Assembly: GCA_033439295.1 (NCBI GenBank)
Contig: JAVTLE010000005.1
Location: 620,001 to 684,000, forward strand
DNA from: Deuterostichococcus epilithicus
Lineage: Eukaryota; Chlorophyta; Trebouxiophyceae; Prasiolales; Stichococcaceae
Length of the DNA stretch: 64,000 bases
Reading direction: 5' to 3'
In this document: positions 47,637 through 59,940 of the stretch, piece after piece
Position numbering within the stretch: position 1 is the first letter of the stretch
Layout: each line of letters opens with the position of its first letter
Notes under the pieces: model-generated
Told to the model about the DNA's origin: nothing
Seen by the model: only the letters and a program-made list of their open reading frames with translations
Databases searched by the model: none
Made by a program: the position numbers and the translations under genes

Positions 47637-50600
47637 ATGCTGAAACCAGGGGTGCTGAGTCGGCTGATCGTTCTTGCAGCAGTAACGGTTTTATCTGCGG
47701 TGGACGCACAAGAGCCCTTCGGCACAAACTTCACAGGCGATGTGCGCACCGCATTTAGTCTGAAATGGCACAGCCAACCGCTTGCATTACCGATGCAACT
47801 CACAAATCCCATGTAAAACTGCCTGCGTTGTCTATTCGAATGCCTCGAATATTTTTGGCGCCCGAGGCTCATACAAATCACAATGCAGATAAGCCATTCG
47901 ATCAGCCTGAACAATTTTGCACACAAGTCAATCCTCCCTGCTCAACCTGTGCTGTAGGGCACATCGTATGGCTTAGGCAGCGGTGGCGGTCATTGCAGGT
48001 CAGCTGCTTGTGCTGTCAATCGAGATATAGGTGCTTGAGGCCGCCTGCAACATTCAAATAGCACTGTCCGTCTTGATGCTGCAGCTACCAGATCAGCGGC
48101 GTCGCAGACCAGCCGTGGATCACAGGCATCAATTATTATGCCGCCAGCGGCCAGTATGCCGGCTCTCGTGTTTGCGGGCTGTGCCTGGCCTTTAGAGGCA
48201 CCAGGGCAGGCGGCACCATCCCCCTCAACGCCCAGTATGCTCTGAGTGAGGTCTCCATTATCGCTAGAGCCTTGATATTGAGCTATCCGGCTGTAGGACA
48301 CTTGGTCAGCTCTCTACTGGGCATGCCAATCAAATGTTCGTTATGCTGCTGCGCCGTCATCGCTTCTACCTAGTTTGCGCTGTGCAATGTGGAAGCTGAG
48401 AATGACGACACTGTCGAGCCTCCCTGCTGATGCAGTTGTGGATGAGTGCCCGGAGTGCAAGGCTGGTGACCTGGACTTCCAAAACAACTTTGGCGGACGC
48501 GACCCTGTGGGATGGACAGCAGTGCAGTGTGATGTTGATGAAACGCCATTTGTCTACTCCTTCCAAGTAGGTATAGCAGCTGGAGCAAGGTTGCACCTCT
48601 GCATGCCTGCTGATCATCCCTGCATCCCTGCTGCAGGTCCCATCCTCCATCAGGAATAAACCACACACACACACACACACCGCACCACTAGAGCAACTAT
48701 TGCGTTGCGTGTCTGCAGAGTTCCAATGAGTTCTACATCAAGCTTCAGGCGAGCGCAGCTGCTGTGTGTCTCCGGACATACCGTGTCTTCACCAGCTGCC
48801 AGGGTCCTTTCCTGCACTACTTTTATGGGCGTAGAACCAGCGCCATCCCTGCACACTGCTCATTAGGTGCTGCAGTAGTAGCGAGCCTAAAAGTGGTGAA
48901 CGCCCGCCAAGTGGTGCTAATTGTTGTGTGATTGCAGGTGGCCAACACTAGGTATGGTATCTGAGAACGCTTGGAAGCGAGATTCCTGTGGCGTGTTCTG
49001 CCTGCTGTTCTGTTTGGGTCTGAGCATGATGCCGCGCACCACTACCCAGCCCGCCGCATGCAAGCCAGTTGACTGCAACAGCGGGCCAGAGTGGCTCAGA
49101 AGCGGCAGATGCATTATGCATGAAGCATCTGTCGTCGGTCATCTTTTGTGCTGCATCGCAGGGTGCCGGTGGCATCTGCTCAGCTGCGGGTCAACGGTGC
49201 ATTTGTCAACATGCAGAAGTCAGCAGGTGGGCGATCCGCTCCTACTCTTGTATGGTTGCCATCACAGGCAGCCATGCATCACATACACGGTTGTTGGCAC
49301 TTGACTACTTGCTACTTGCTACTTGCTGATCAGCTATGACGTCTGCATTGCAGACAATTACTTCCTCGTCACCCAAGGCGGTCCCTTCACCTTTCCCGCC
49401 GCCATCCGTGTGACGTCCGTTCTTGGCGACACAGTCCAGGACACGGTGCAGACCAGCGACCCCTCTTCCACAGCGCTGATCCGCGGGTCCGCACAGTTCC
49501 CGCTGCAACCAGGGTACGGCGTTGTCTCCAACAGCCCAAACCCTGGCCCCGGGCGGCCCACCGCCAGCCCAACGCGGAACCCCACTCGAAGTCCCACTGC
49601 AACTCCCACGCCCGGGCCGACCAGGGCGCCGACCACCGGCCCCACCGCCGCGCCCGGCCGCAGCCCAACTGCGGCACCGACGCCGGCACCCTCCGCTGGC
49701 CCCTGCTCCCTGCCCATCAACCCATATGGTGAGGGTCGGGTGCATTTTGACAGGAGTGGCTGGCGCCCTCAGTGTGCATGACGTCTGCTGACATGGGCCG
49801 TTTTGCTTGCTATGGCGAACGTTGCACTCCTCCTGACACGAGCATCAGTGCCTGTGGCAATTGCAGCACTAAGAGAAGCAGGAGCATTCCATCTGCTGCA
49901 GGTCAGTGTGGCGGCAGGTCGGGTTCGTGCTCCGCAGCCACGCCTTGTTTGGACGCGGTCTACCCGAGCTCCTGTTGCCGGGCCAATGCTGCTGGCCAGG
50001 CATTCAGCTGCAGTCGCAGCTCTGAGTACTACTATCAGGTGGGTAGAGCAATGCTGGTCAGTTTCGGTGCCAGGCGGCGCTGACTGCAGACAGACGGCAG
50101 CAGCGTCGTCAGCCGCACCAACAGCACTTGGCAAGCACCCTGACCTGAGTGAGGGCGACTGTCGCTCCACTGTTGGGTTGTCGGAATCACTGCTGCTGCC
50201 ATGTGGACAGTGCATACCGTCCAGTCAAGCCCCGCCAACACGCGCGCCCACCAAGGCGCCCGCCGGCGCACCACCAACGAAAGCGCCAACACCGGCGCCC
50301 ACACCCTCCCCAACGCTCGCGCCGACGCGGTCACCCACCAGCGCGCCGACGAAGCCATCTACCAGCACACCTTCGAAAGCCCCGAAACCAACACCCACGA
50401 GAAGCCCCACTCCGGCGCCGTCACCCTCCTCGACGACGGCACCATCCAGCGGCTCATGCGCCATGCCCATCAAGGCCTATGGTAGGTCTCTTGGGTCTGA
50501 TGAGAGTCTATCTTTGTCCGTTCACGGCTTGTGTTTTGTTCACTGATGGACCGTCCGTTGCTGCGCAAACATCAGTCGCGAGTGATCAGGCTGTCCCATC

Positions 50601-51328
50601 GCAGGCCAGTGCGGAGGGCGCAGGAATAGCTGCTCAGGCACGGCCTGCGCCGACGCGCCATTTCCTTCCTCCTGCTGCTCCGCCGACGCCTCCAGCACAT
50701 CCTTCGCCTGCAGCAGAACGACTGAGTACTACTGGCAGGTACCATTTCGTGTTACAACTTATGTCGACCTGCCTGGTGCGTGTTGGAAAACCCGAGGTTC
50801 TAGGCCGTAGATTCTTGTTCACGCTCATTGAAGGTTCCAGCCATGCGTCTTGCTTGCCTTTCACTTGCCCTTTGTCTTCTCGCAAAGCATCTGCCATGCG
50901 GCCGCAGTGTGTGCCCGCCTCCCGCGCCGCAGCCGTCGTGCAGCAGCAGGCGCTGCTCGCGCGGCAGATAGCGCTGCCCGCACCGTACCGCCCACCCAAT
51001 TGCATGCACCTCGTCGAGGTATACGGTGAGGAGATGGACGACCACACACAGCGCAAACTGTGTGCATGGCATCGTGAGAAGCGCTGGATCCTTACCTGCT
51101 GTGTACCAACACTGTCCCGACAGCAATTCCATCCTCCAGGAGTGCATGCCCCACTCGGTTGCAGGGCAGTGCGGCGGAGACGGCGGCTTCAGCAAGGGTG
51201 CGCTGCGGCGCGATGCGCAGTACGCAAATAGCTGCTGCGAGCCCATGCGGGGGCGGCAGGCTGCGTGCGTGCGTCGCAGCCGGGCCTACTGGCAGTGTGT
51301 TGTCGCTGCCGACCAAGGCGCGGTGTAG
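47637..51328 (+). CDS. Secreted expansin-like protein with three CBM1-like modules
   Basis: Cell-wall loosening type protein. The start MLKPGVLSRLIVLAAVTVLS is a signal peptide, followed by EPFGTNFTGDV, an expansin-like start. The double-psi beta-barrel follows (about 48084-48560: ASGQYAGSRVCGLCLAF, VVDECPECKAGDLDF), then the second domain (EFYIKLQAS, VASAQLRVNGAFVNM, YFLVTQGGPFTFPAAIRVT) to about 49500. A long PT-rich linker (PTRNPTRSPTATPTP) leads to a Cys module near 49908 (GQCGG...SSCC...EYYYQ). A second PT linker leads to another near 50604 (GQCGGRR...SSCC...EYYWQ), and a third near 51168 (GQCGGDGG...NSCC...AYWQC) ends at TAG 51326. QCGG and Y-Y/W-x-C recall fungal CBM1, with an added Cys pair. 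Some exon joins between 47700 and 48080 are unresolved. Confidence 0.85.
48662..48680. repeat. CA dinucleotide microsatellite
   Basis: About nine CA units lie in an intron of the expansin gene. Confidence 0.9.
49302..49326 (+). repeat. ACTTGCT short tandem repeat
   Basis: Three near-identical seven-base units lie in an expansin-gene intron, just before the exon encoding the end of the second expansin domain. Confidence 0.75.
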
Positions 51329-51999
51329 CTGGAGGACGCGGCGCAGGTACTGTTGTAGCGTGATCTGATGGAGGCCATGGTAAAACGTGGCGGATCTGTC
51401 GGCGGGCACCATGGCGGCCTGAGGGTGGGGCACAACAGTGCATCGTTTTCAGCCTGCCGAGCTTGCTTTGAAATTGTTCGTGGTGTTCTCTGCACGCGGG
51501 CTGAAGGGTAGACCACAGCCGGAGCTTCCAAGGCTGGACAGCCTCGAGTGAACACGCTGTTATAAAACGTTGCCTCGCTCTTACTTTCAAGGCACGTTTC
51601 CAACCAGGGAGAAGGAGCGCAAATTGTCTTCTTCCTCGACCTCTTGTCGTACTGCATGGACTTCAGCGAAGGAAGAAAATTGTGTCTAAACAGCGGCTGT
51701 GGTGCCATAACAAAAGGAAACCATGTGGCTACAGCACGCCACTGTTGCTGAAACCGCTCAAAATTGTTGTTGGAAGAGTCGTACTTCGTGATGGCGGTGG
51801 TGATGAGCAGTACTGACAGCATGTACTAAGATGCTAAACGCTCCGCCTCTGTATGTCTTCATCTTGCAACCTGCTTCCGCGCTGCAGTGCTCGCCACCGC
51901 GGCGGTATGCTGGCGCCTCGCCCACTGGCCACAGGCCGCTGCTTACTGCGCCCGGCTGCTTGCTGACCTCTCTTCTATCTGCCTCATGCGCCGCACAGC
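51329..51999. other. Convergent 3' flanks of expansin and trehalase
   Basis: No gene is supported. A minus-strand frame at 51286-51822 lacks any motif or paired splice sites. Confidence 0.5.
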
Positions 52000-54900
52000 T
52001 CAGGCGCTGCCCGCCGGCGCGGCAGTGGCATTGCCGGCTGGCGCTTCGTAGGCGCTAGGGTCCCAGCCATAGCGCTCCAGCAGCGACAGCATGACGCCGT
52101 TGGTCCACCCGAAGCCGGACTGTACTGAGTACTCGCCACCTGCCACGCAGATGCACAGCGCCTAAACAACCTGACCAGCCGAGTCCGCACTTCACGCTGC
52201 AGCGGGCCGCAACTGGGCTGCTGGTGACTGTAAGTCACAGACAGGTGCGACAAGCAAGATGTGAGTTTAATGTTGTGTCGCGTCACAGAGGATCCCGTCA
52301 CCAGCACACCAATCAACAGGAGATACCGCAGGGGGCAGAAAACTTGAGTGCGCACCGCCGCCGGAAACGCCAAGGGCGGTCGCATCGTACTTCTCCACCA
52401 CTGCAGCATCACCAGGGCTTGTGAGCCTTGAGGCCGCAAGGCAGTGAAGCAGCGCCCGGGCACGCCATAGCATCAACAACGGGCAGATCTTCCTCCCACA
52501 AGCTTCTGGTTACGAAGCTCCCCTTGTTGCCCCAAGGCTCAACCGCTGCGGTGGCGCCCGCAGTGCCAGGTGCCAGACTGGGCAGCATCGGAGCACACGC
52601 ACTCTTGTGGAAGAACTTGGTGCCGGTAGAGCTCCAGCTCTCGTACATTGTCAGGAGCCAGCGCTGCGCAATGGACGCCGCCAGCTGCCGGCCCTCCTCG
52701 CCTGCACACCCCAACCAAAAACCTCACTCGGAATATGTTGTATTTGTACATGATCGACAGCGAGTTGCATGCAGATGTGCACCAAATCAAGCCGGAGACG
52801 GCTCGGCAGAGCGGGGGCACGGCGTGGAGCCCGTCAAGGGCTCGCCTCTGACAAACTGGTTGCATGCATTACCGCCGGGTCAGCCGCGGGCATGCAGGCC
52901 AGAACAGATGAGACTTGACTCGAGCAGGGGTGTTTAGTTGCACATATTCAATGCCCCTAGCCCGAGGCACCGCCGAAGTCCATGTGATATGTGATTATGC
53001 GTGGCGGCTGCGCCTTGCAGACCTGTCAGGCGCTGCACATGCATACAGATGGAGCATCAGAAAAGGAGAGGGCTCCCACCGGCGCTGGCGGCGAGCGCCT
53101 CGACAACGATGTCCTGCAGCGGCGGCCAGGCATTGGGCGCATCCCACTGCTGCCCGGTGCTGTACTCTGTCGTCAGAACGCCTGCCGGACCCAGCAGCCC
53201 ACTGGCCTTAAAGGCGTCCAGCGCCGCCAGCGCTTGCGCCCCCTCCGGCGCCGCCAGGCCCACCTGTATATCACAATCGTCTTATTCGATTTTGCATCTC
53301 GCGTGTTGCCTCACGGGAACTTACCGTTTGAACCTTGACTCCCTAATTTCTGAAGAAATATGAATTCCATCGGTGTCAGAACCAGCAGTCCCCTTGGATT
53401 TCAGGTTCTGATCGACTGCATACGCACGGCCAGCGCCATGGTGGCGGGGCGTCGCTGTGGGTATGCTGTCATGGGAAGGGTTGAGACAGGCCGAGGTGCT
53501 GCCTGCAGCCACAAACATACTTGCAAGGCACATCGGCCGTTGATCAATCGTCGGGCCTACCCAGAGGGGGATGAAGTTGGACACGAAGTTGCCAGGATTC
53601 TGTGTCACGGTCGACACGCCGCCAGAGGCGCTGCCGCCGATGACGAGGTCACGCCACTGGCCTGCAGCGTCAAGTGAGCTTCCACTTGCTCCCAGTTTCT
53701 TCGATGTGACGAGGAATTATGGTGTATGCATCCGAATGTGAGCACGACAAGTGCCTTTGGCATTTGGGCTGGGTGCCTCGCAGAAGCGGTGCCAACGGGC
53801 AGCAATCTGCTGACGCCCACGATTGGGGAAGCCCAGCTCGTTACGTGCCACGCAACACAGCAGAGGATCGCATCTGAGATACGAGAGCACATACAACAGG
53901 GAAGCAGGAAGCAGTCTCACCTGTGCTGCTGTCCCACATGAGGGCCTGAATTGCCTCAGCGCGCGCCGCTGCGGCGATGGCAAAGCGCGTTGTAACCGTG
54001 TCGTTACCGAGTGCCCGCGCAAAGTCTGCGATGTTGCGCTCCATGTCGTACAGGTACGCGTTCAGGTCCGCCGGCACAATCTGCGCATTTCCAGTATGAT
54101 ACATCAGGTTCACGATGCCACAGTAATGGATGGCTGCAGTCCCGTGGATTACGAATCCTGCGGCACTGCGGCAGAGGCTCTGCAAGGCATGCCAGTGCCG
54201 AAGTTGCAGTTGTCTTGCTCAGCTCAGCTCGAGTGTGGCACAGCATCAAGCGAACGGTCGTGCCCAACCCTCCTTCTGTGTGTTGCAATGCTCCGCTGGC
54301 AACGACAAATATCCGCGCCACGCTCGGATTTTTCGGATTTACCCGCGCCACGCTCGGATCCGGCATAGTTCAGGGAGCGGAATTTGGGTAAGGCAACGAG
54401 CAGAGGGCTGCCTCGGCAGCACCTTGGTGGTGCGAATGGTTGAGATGTTCTCGCCGTCAGCAAACCACCGCGAGCTGTAGTCCCAGCCGGATTCCGCGCC
54501 GGACGCCAGGTCCGTGTACAGCTGCGCCCGCTGGGCCGCAGGCACCTCGGCAGCAGTCGCTACATCCTCACTGCGCGGCATGCGAGGCTTCGAATTTTGC
54601 TTGGAAATCCCACCGCACATCAGCCTTTGGACCCTGCATCTATGTCCTGACCGACTTGCCCTCTTCTAGTGACCACGGTCATACCACCAACGAGGGCGAA
54701 TGACAGACGCCACCGCGACACTGCAGCAAGACGACATGGGATGGACTCGAGCTGAAGCAGCGACGCCAACAGTCCCTCCATGCAGCAGTTGATCCGGCAG
54801 TCACACTCATGAGCAACAATGGCGAATGCGCACTTGTAGGACTCTGGACGCGGCAAGTTCCACTCCGCATGGTAACGCGACAGGGAGTGCACTTTGCCAT

Positions 54901-57295
54901 TCGTGGCATTGGCGGACCGCGCGCGGACAAGCTTGGGCGCGCTCATCCAGTACTCGTGCTCCCTGATCAGCAGCTGCGCAACACACCAGGTCTTGAGAGT
55001 CGCTCCTGAGCTGATGTTGAGCGTAGCTGCCAGTGCGCCTGTGTCTTCAGCAGTGTGCGGCACACTGACCGAGGAATGCGGCCTCTCACACACAAACAGT
55101 CCGAGCACGATGTGTTCGATGTAGGTGCCTACACAAGTAGCATGCATGCGAGACGGCAGGAGCCAGACTGAACACTTTCATTGTTCCTCGGTGCACAACT
55201 GCAGGCAACGATCAGCCGAAAGCAGCAGCGAGCATGTTGGGCGGTCACCGGCAGCGCAGTGGTAAGCAGCTGGCGGCTGCGCGTGGCGGCGTACACGATC
55301 TTGACCATGGCCGACATGAGCGGCGGTTGGCTGCGGTTGAGGTAGTAGGTGCGCGCGCCTGTGCACGAGAAGCCAGCCTATCATGGCCCCAATGCGCAGG
55401 GCAGCGAAAGAAAAGAAGACCGGCAAACGATGGTACGCCGGTGTCCCGCAGCTGTGCTAGACGCAACTTTGCTTTGTTATTGCAAAGGGCAGCGCCGCCG
55501 CTCTGTGCGCGCCAATGTTTCACGCCGGCAGCAGCTGCTGCTCACGATTCAGGAGTGTGCAGGTCCGACAGCGGCAGTGCGACTTGCCGTTGGGGATGTG
55601 GCCATAGGTGTCCAGCAGGTTGAGCAGGTTGTAGCACATGTCCTCTGCTGTCGTGTTCATCTTGCTGACCAGCAGCCCTTTCAGGATCCAGTACGAATCC
55701 CTGCCAGTGAGTGCACCGGCGGCTTGTCAGATCGGGTGCGGCCAATCGCCTTTGAAATGAGTGACACAGTGCGCAGCAGCAGAAGGCATGGTGAAAGTCA
55801 AGGGCAAGAAGGGTTTGAAGCTGTACTCACCAGTAGTACAGCTCCCTGCAGCAGCAAGTACTCGTCATCAGAAGACGTGAAAGACAAGCACCATGGGTAT
55901 TGTGAGTGCGGATAGACAAACACTATAGACAAACCCAGTAATGTGGGCAGGTGACAGCACGGTACCAATGCTTTGCTGGCATACACAGCAGCCTGTAACA
56001 GAGAAGGGCAACACTGGCGCAGCGCACCTGAAGCGGGAGCCGGGGATCACCACACCCTCAGGGATCGGCAGCAGGCTGTGCCGCTTGGGTGTCTCAGCCA
56101 CCGATGCATTCTCCTGCGCATTGCGACATGAGCATCTTGATCGGAACACCCTGTCACCTGACAGGTCAGAGTCTCTGGGTCTCTTGTCCACGAATGACAA
56201 TATCACAAGCATGACCTCTGGAGGTAGTGAGATCGAATTCAAGTTCCAAATCTTGAGCAACATGGAGGGGTCGAGAGCGGACCACGCGGTAGAGGTCGTT
56301 CCACAGCGTGTGCACGTCCAGCGCCCACTGCCGGATGCTGGGCTCCTCCACGAGCGGCAGGAAGCCGGCTGGGCTGGGCTTGAAGTCCGCCGCTGTTGCC
56401 GCCGTCAGCTCGCTGGTGGACAGACCGTCATCCCGTCAGTGATAGCACGTGGGCGAGCACGTGTCAGTGCTCGATCGATTGGAGCTTGTTGAGCAGGAGA
56501 CGCAAGTAATTTTGTCTCAGGGCAACACCACCTGCCAGGTGGGCCGAAGTTGTCTTGCAAGAATCCGAGCAGCGTGGAATTGCGGTATGGGGTGGGGCCC
56601 TGGTCGCGCTGCGGCAGCGCCTCAAACGCCGATGTGGCCGTCGCCGGCGAGACCGTCAGCGGCTTGTCGCTGAGTGAAACAATGCGAGACGTCAGAGTTG
56701 TCCGACTGGCATGTCAGAATGCACCGGTCACATGCATAAGGTGCTGCTGCGATGTGCGCTGCGGCTGATCCACCTTATCGCTATCAGCCTTCCGGCCAAC
56801 AAGGTGCATCCATGCTGCAAGAAGTCGATGGCGTGCCTCAAGCACCAAGGCTGACAGACCTGGCGCAGGCAGATCTCGATATGATCTGCCGCCAGCTGTC
56901 CCATCAGCAAGTTCACTGGCCGTCACATGGTTGTGTGAGCTTGTCTGAAGATGACGCAGGGCAAACGTCAGAGGGAAGACTCACACGAAGTGTTTGCTGT
57001 CTGCGAAGAAGTGGTTGGACTGCACTGCCTCGAGAATCGGACCCATGCTCCAGAGGTTCAATCCCTGCAGCTGCATGGTCGGTGGCCCGGACGGAGGCGG
57101 CGCGCTGCGCCAAAAACCAGCGATAACCATCTAAAAGTTTGACACGAAACCATGCTTGCTTCACATGGACATTAGATGCTATACGCTCGCATGCATGCGT
57201 GAAGGACATCACCGAAATGTCAAAACTTACCGTGCTGCTGACATTCCCGGCAGCGTGATCAGCAGCAGAGCTGTAATGTACAATGTGAATTCCAT
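52000..57295 (-). CDS. TRE1: Trehalase, glycoside hydrolase family 37, secreted
   Basis: Splits trehalose into two glucoses. The start MEFTLYITALLLITLPGMSA (57295) is a signal peptide, so the enzyme is probably apoplastic or vacuolar. Exons in order carry LWSMGPILEAVQ, DKPLTVSPATA, QWALDVHTLWNDL, VVIPGSRF then the 15-nt microexon for ELYYW (55845-55831), DSYWILKGLL and the GC-donor junction within PNG|ARTYYLNRSQPP, then LVRARSANATNGKVHSLSRY and PRPESYK, AESGWDYSSRWF, IVPADLNAYLYDMERNIADF, NPGNFVSNFIPLW, GQQWDAPNAWPPLQ, QRWLLTMYES, and KYDATALGVSGGGGEYSVQS then GFGWTNGVMLSLLERYG. TGA is at 52000. Both trehalase signatures are recognisable, the first as PGSRF rather than PGGRF. The fit to GH37 is complete enough to expect activity. 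Confidence 0.94.
54311..54360. repeat. Two tandem ~18-bp units in a trehalase intron
   Basis: The unit CCGCGCCACGCTCGGAT occurs at about 54313 and again 30 bp later. Confidence 0.8.
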
Positions 57296-57950
57296 GATGG
57301 ACTCGCAGTGCGGTTGTGAGTGTGTGCCACCGTGAAGTCTCTCGCTCTTCGAGGGAATTCATCATGAGTCATTGAGATCGCCGTCAGCAGATCTTCGGAA
57401 AGTGGTAGGAAGCTGCAATCTACTGCTGCATTGTTGCGCAAACTAGCTGGCAAACGGACGTGTCTGTGTATGCGACACCGAGAAGAGGTTGTAAGATGCG
57501 GGGCGCTGGGTTCACGAGGGAACGTTCTGAAGCAGAAGCTGGGGGGAAATAAATGCTGAACTCAGACCCGCCCTGTGCCGCCTGCTGCTGTGTGCTGTCC
57601 GCTTGCAAGGTTGCTGCTCGACGTCCAAAGCAAGCAAGCAAAGCGTTTCGCCCATTGCGCACCATTGCGTTTGTACACCTTGAATATCCTCCTCGACGCT
57701 TCGCCGAAACAGTCCGATTGGTGGGTGATCTAACAGACTAAACGCTGTGGTTGAACGCCAGTGTGAGCAAGGCAATCCTGAAGTGTCTCAAGAGGCACGT
57801 CCTGAATAAGACTTGAAAGATTCAAGACATGCATCAGCCCAGCAGGGCACAGCAGGGACTCCCCGGGAATCAAGGTTAATCCACCTGTCGGAGCAGCAGG
57901 CAGCAAGTGTGCGCTGCCTGCTCCAAGGGGCTCGTCTCAAGCCTGCAAAG
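57296..57950. promoter_or_regulatory. Divergent upstream region of trehalase and the TOPRIM gene
   Basis: About 650 bp separate the two start codons. It probably holds both promoters. No clear motif was found. Confidence 0.4.
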
Positions 57951-59940
57951 ATGATAGGGAATCTCGAGACTGGGAGACCGCACCCATCATGCAATCGGAT
58001 GCCAGGGGGAGCACTGCCGGGCGGTGGACACCCAGGCCGTGCATGTGGCAGCGCACCGGTACCGGCACAGCGCGGCGATCGGCAGCAGGTCCTCAGAGCC
58101 TGGGCAGCCTCCCAGCGTCAGCAGCGCAACACAGCGCATAACGAAGCATGGGCAGCTGCCAAGTCGCGGCAGAGTCCTCAGGGTGGGTGGCAACCGCCAG
58201 CGCCCCGCCGGCAGGGTGCGGCGTCTGAGCCGTGGCGGCCGCAGCCGCATCCGCCGTCGCAGCAGCAACGGCAGCAGGGCCAGCAGGAGCAGCACCAACA
58301 GCCGCGACCGCAGCCGCCGCCTGCACAGCCGTTGCCACAGCGACGCCGGCCGCCGCTGCAGCGGCTGGCGCGGGCGCAGCCGGCGCCGCCGCCGNCACAG
58401 CACAGCAAGGCGCCACTGCAGCATCGGCAGACGTTGCAGCCGCTGCCGCGGTCGCCGGACGTGCGGCCGCCGCCGCCGCCCGGGCTGCCGCGGCTGCAGC
58501 CGCCGGGGCGCGACGGCAGGCAGCCGCGCTGGCCCCGCCTCGAGTACCTCATAGTCGTGGAGGGTGCCAACGACAGACGTGCGGTACTGGCTGCCACATC
58601 CTCAGAGGTGCACCCATAGCTGGCCTCCGAGGTCTTTCTCCTGGACGGCCCACCCTGCCAGACTCTTGCATCACCCTGCATGGCTGGCGGGGGCTGCATC
58701 CATAGTGCACGGCGCCTCCAATGTGTGGAAGTCTTGTTCAGAAGCCTTGTGCTTGCAGCGCAGGTCTTCGCCCTGAAGGGCGCGCTGCACGCGGTGGACG
58801 CGGCCACCATTGATGCGCTCGAGGCCACCCTGGAACGGGCCGGCTGCCGCGGCATCATCGCGCTCATGGACCCCGACGTCGCCGGCCGCCAGGGTGCGAG
58901 CCCAGCCGCCAATTTGGGAGCTCAATGTATCCACAGGATTAACTGAATGGCTTTCGGCTTTCGGCCTGATGCGCCATCACATGCGTGGTGAAGGCGCCAA
59001 ACTTTTGTAACACATTACTGATCCGCAGGATGCCCTGCGCCTGCAGGCCGCATGGCGCTTCAGGCAGCCTTTGGGGACCGCTGCTGGCACGCCTTCCTGC
59101 CGGCGGCCGACGCCACGGCGCAGCTGCGCACAAAGTGAGCGGGCCACCCGCAGTATCCCAGGTCGCACTGCGATCACGCCGTCGTTGTTGCCGTCCCAGC
59201 AGCCGTCGCTGTCTGGTCATCGTACACTTCTGCGCTGTGCCGCGGGCGCCACACTGAGAGGCACCGGCCTGCACTGAGCTTCATCCGCAAGACCCAAGGC
59301 CCTGCCGCTGCAAACCCTCGCCCAAACCCCGATGTGCGTCGCCTGTGAACATCGCAGGTGGCACGATGCGGGCGATGTGGGCGTGGAGCACGCGGCGCCG
59401 GGCTCGATACAGCGCGCACTCGCAGCGGCGCGGCGGGCACAGCCGGGGCGGTCGCACTTCATGCGCGACGACCTCGCCGGGCTGCAGCTCATTGCGGAGA
59501 TGGGCAAATCCGCCTCGAAGGCGGGCACAAAGTTTCACGCTGTTCAGCAAAAATGCAGGGTTGTACGGCATTGAGCAACACCTGGGCATGCAGCGAGTCG
59601 GGTGCTGGGTTCTCAACGACTCAAAGCAGTCTGGCGACTGGTGCATGACATCCTCGGCCCCAGGTCAAGCTCATGTGCCAGTGTGTATTTACCTGTTCTG
59701 CAGGACGGGCGCAGCGCCCCAGTGCTGCGGGAGATTGTCGGGCAGCTGCTGGGCGTCGGCATGTGCGACGGCCGGCAGCTCATGAGGCAGCTTAACACCT
59801 TCGGCTTCACCCGGGCCGAGCTGGCGGCGGCGGCGGTGCTGGCGAAGCAGGTACTCGATGCACGTACAGTGGTGGCCAGCCGGCCCGTGTCCTCACCGGA
59901 TGCCGCGCCCGACGCGGCCCCGGGAGGCTTTGTGGAGTAG
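57951..59940 (+). CDS. RNase M5-like TOPRIM nuclease
   Basis: RNase M5 matures 5S rRNA in low-GC Gram-positive bacteria; plastid copies in plants and algae presumably act on plastid RNA. Exon 1 (57951-58607) has an N-terminal part very rich in Gln, Pro and Arg, then LEYLIVVEGANDRRAVLAAT, which opens the TOPRIM fold with its Glu. Exon 2 (58764-58893) has FALKGALHAVD and LMDPDVAGR with the DxD. Exon 3 (59029-59134) has FGDRCWHAFLPAAD. Exon 4 begins near 59360 with GDVGVEHAAPGSIQRAL, matching the RNase M5 GVEHA signature. The last exon (59704-59940) has VLREIVGQLLGVGMCDGRQL and MRQLNTFGFTRAEL, as in the C-terminal domain. The exon 4 to 5 join is not resolved. The ATG at 57951 is the first in frame; a plastid signal is not obvious. 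Confidence 0.85.
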
